A program made the translations under genes and the position numbers. The notes beneath the pieces were generated by a model. The model did not search any database, was not told the DNA's origin, and saw only the letters and a list, made by a program, of their open reading frames with translations. Shown piece by piece: positions 62,401 through 64,000 of a stretch of DNA of 64,000 nt. Within the stretch, counting starts at the first letter, position 1. Each line of letters begins with the position of its first letter. Source of the stretch: Liolophura sinensis (lineage: Eukaryota > Mollusca > Polyplacophora > Chitonida > Chitonidae); NCBI RefSeq assembly GCF_032854445.1, contig NC_088300.1, positions 33,273,608 through 33,337,607 on the forward strand. Reading direction: 5' to 3'.

Positions 62401-63032
62401 CACTGCCCAAGGTCTGATGTTTTAAATTCTCAACAAACACGTTTTGATGAAGGTAATTCTTGACTGTTTGATGTAGGGAAGAAGTTGAGGTCTGAAGGCA
62501 GTAGTTGCACATCAACGGGAGATGAAAGTTTGGAATCTATGTCATCGCAGACCAGTGTTAAAAGAGTTTACGAAAACGACGAAGAACAAGAAATGGAAAT
62601 CAGTTGTAAGTACAACAATATAGCAGCTGTATACTTCATTTGCTTTGGAAAAAGGCGACAACTGATGCGCTTTGTGAAACAAAATTGTCCTGTTTATTAA
62701 GGATTATTATGGACGGTCAGTCATGCAAAAATATCTTTTACATTTATATAGATGACTACCAAGAGAATAACCTTAACAGAGACGACTTGCAGTCAGCAAA
62801 ACCCTTGTCGAAGGATGTAACAGGTCACACCAAGACCTCCAGTGAGTTGCTCCTTAACGTGGGTCTTGAGACACGAGACAAGCAAAAGTGTTCGGTATCT
62901 GGCGAGTGGACACCCGATGCTAATTCTGACAACACAACTCCCAAACAAAGGGTCGACGATTCCAACACGATGGATTTAACGTCAGATGGTACTGTATTGA
63001 CACTGATCACTAATCAGGCTACAACATCTTGA
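56425..63032 (+). CDS. Tandem-CARD protein, RLR paralogue; helicase absent or beyond the window
   Basis: Exons: 56425-56569, 61135-61272, 61709-62044, 62477-62605, 62752-63032 (TGA). Total 1029 nt, 342 aa. An in-frame TGA two codons before the ATG supports the start. CARD1 covers ~12-95 (YRPLIEGIINPTQMLSSAEA, then MSAARLMFETMEKC). CARD2 covers ~115-205 (IDPVVLLPQLLRDTLSPEDG, then KTRNWFDDFMSALIENQ). The rest is a polar, acidic linker ending in NQATTS. Exon 2 is 138 nt as in the RLR gene, and the first four junctions have the same phase, so the two genes are duplicates. Exon 5 either reads through to the stop or is spliced at GATG/GTACTG (62988/62989, a poor donor) in the phase that precedes the helicase in the RLR. 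Only ~1 kb of sequence remains, less than the 1.5 kb intron at that place in the RLR. Both a stand-alone CARD protein and a full receptor remain possible. It may act on the MAVS-like adaptor. Confidence 0.8.
56570..61134 (+). other. Long first intron of the second CARD gene
   Basis: 4.6 kb between CARD exons 1 and 2, against 1.0 kb in the RLR. I see no other gene and no clear mobile element in it. A short G-rich run lies near 58557-58576. Open frames of 60-80 codons are unsupported. Confidence 0.6.
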
Positions 63033-64000
63033 ACTATTATTTAAAAAAAAGACGAAAAGACGCAAAAAGTTGTTTGTCTTTGTGATGATGCATAACTGAG
63101 ATATCGCAGTTCAAAATAAGCAAAATCGCATACATTGAGAAAATCAAAAGGGCCGCCATGCTATCAACTAGCTGAGAGGGCAGCTGCGTCCGCTTACTTC
63201 AAAACACGTGTTTACCTTTTAAAAATATGTGCTATGTGTAGGGGCGACATCGTGTTTCCGGTTTCCTGACATGGCGCATTCCATGACTTATTAAGAATTC
63301 CAGATTAAAACTGATTTATGGAGGTCCCAGGCAAATCAGAAAAAGATGGCTGTGGCTATTTAGATCTGTTCCGACTCCTCTTCCTGAATAACTTATGTTA
63401 TAGTATTTGTCGTCATTTCCTTTAAAGACAAACCTGCTAAAACTCCAATCGAAAAAAAGTATCCAAACCACAGTTCAGGCCTTGTGAAAAAAAAAACAAA
63501 ACAAAAAACAAAAACAAAACAATATCCACAGTCGAATTTCCAAAGGCCGAGTTTATTAAGAAAATTAGCATCACAATCTTTTAAGAATATGATAAGATAT
63601 TAATTAATACCTCATGTATGTTTCCCTCCCTCCCTCCCTTCCAGTCGGATAGGAACACGTGGGGTTGATTAGTTCGTGACATTGCACCCACTGACATTTT
63701 ATGCGTGACAAATGCAGTGGAGCATGCTTAACAGTAATACATCGTATTAATTTTTTGTCGCGACACGAGTTGTCCGACCTCCCATCAACACACGTTGTAT
63801 TCCTTTTCACAGGTAGTCTGGTTTAAAAGTTCGTTACGTGTCATTCGATGTAATAAAGCAACTTGTGCATGTGCTTTGTTGTACCTCAACTATCTGGAGC
63901 CGGCAAATCATCTTGTTCAACTCTGTATACATCACGCAAAAATTCTATTGTGTTGCAGAACTGTGGACTGTTTGTTTCTTTGCATATTACTAAAATGCAT
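63033..64000. other. Downstream of the second CARD gene, no gene seen
   Basis: No helicase-type exon (Walker A or its upstream Q-motif region) is visible on the plus strand, and no other coding signal on either strand. An A-rich low-complexity patch lies at about 63488-63521. The sequence is either 3' UTR and flank or the start of intron 5. Confidence 0.5.

Noticed and set aside
62338-62414. Exon-like stretch after a good acceptor (TTTTTCAG) between CARD exons 3 and 4 of the second gene
   Set aside because: The phase does not fit: joined to exon 3 (one base left over) it hits TGA after eight codons. Exon 62477-62605 fits exactly.

Overview
The window is animal nuclear DNA: intron-rich genes with GT-AG splice sites, an AT-rich background, and many short interspersed elements. 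The tRNA-derived SINE families, including one with a conserved tail reading like ATTCTTGAGTACGGCGTAAA, are of a kind I associate with mollusc genomes. A bivalve or other lophotrochozoan is the most likely source. This is an inference from repeats and gene content, not a species call.

Layout. (1) 1-23.8 kb, plus strand: a rhotekin-like Rho-effector gene (HR1, anillin-homology, PH; 485 aa as modelled), preceded by up to 13 kb that holds two further candidate alternative first exons, a 34-bp x 10 minisatellite and a 95-bp x 16 satellite. (2) 23.8-31.2 kb: 3' UTR and intergenic DNA with SINEs and no supported gene. (3) 31.2-37.3 kb, minus strand: a MAVS-like adaptor with an N-terminal CARD, a death domain, a long low-complexity middle and a C-terminal hydrophobic tail anchor. 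Its 5' side carries an array of 24-nt microexon-like units. (4) 38.3-51.8 kb, plus strand: a complete RIG-I/MDA5-type RNA sensor in 13 exons (1010 aa; two CARDs, DECH-box helicase, zinc-binding C-terminal domain), head-to-head with the adaptor. (5) 51.8-56.4 kb: 3' UTR, a satellite split by a tyrosine-recombinase element with inverted repeats, and SINE debris. (6) 56.4-63.0 kb, plus strand: a second tandem-CARD gene with the same exon phases as the first RLR. Its reading frame closes before any helicase, or its helicase exons lie beyond the window.

How the genes fit together. In vertebrates, RLR CARDs signal through the CARD of MAVS, which sits in the mitochondrial outer membrane by a C-terminal anchor. 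Here a receptor, a candidate adaptor and a second CARD donor lie within 32 kb. The receptor and adaptor share one ~1 kb divergent promoter region, and ISRE-like and kappa-B-like sites lie about 240 bp or less upstream of both RLR-type start codons. This looks like an antiviral signalling gene cluster and is the main discovery of the window. Rhotekin appears to be an unrelated neighbour.

Gene models were built by eye from reading-frame and splice-phase continuity. The total lengths of all three plus-strand models are multiples of three. The 5' end of the adaptor gene and the 3' end of the second CARD gene are unresolved.
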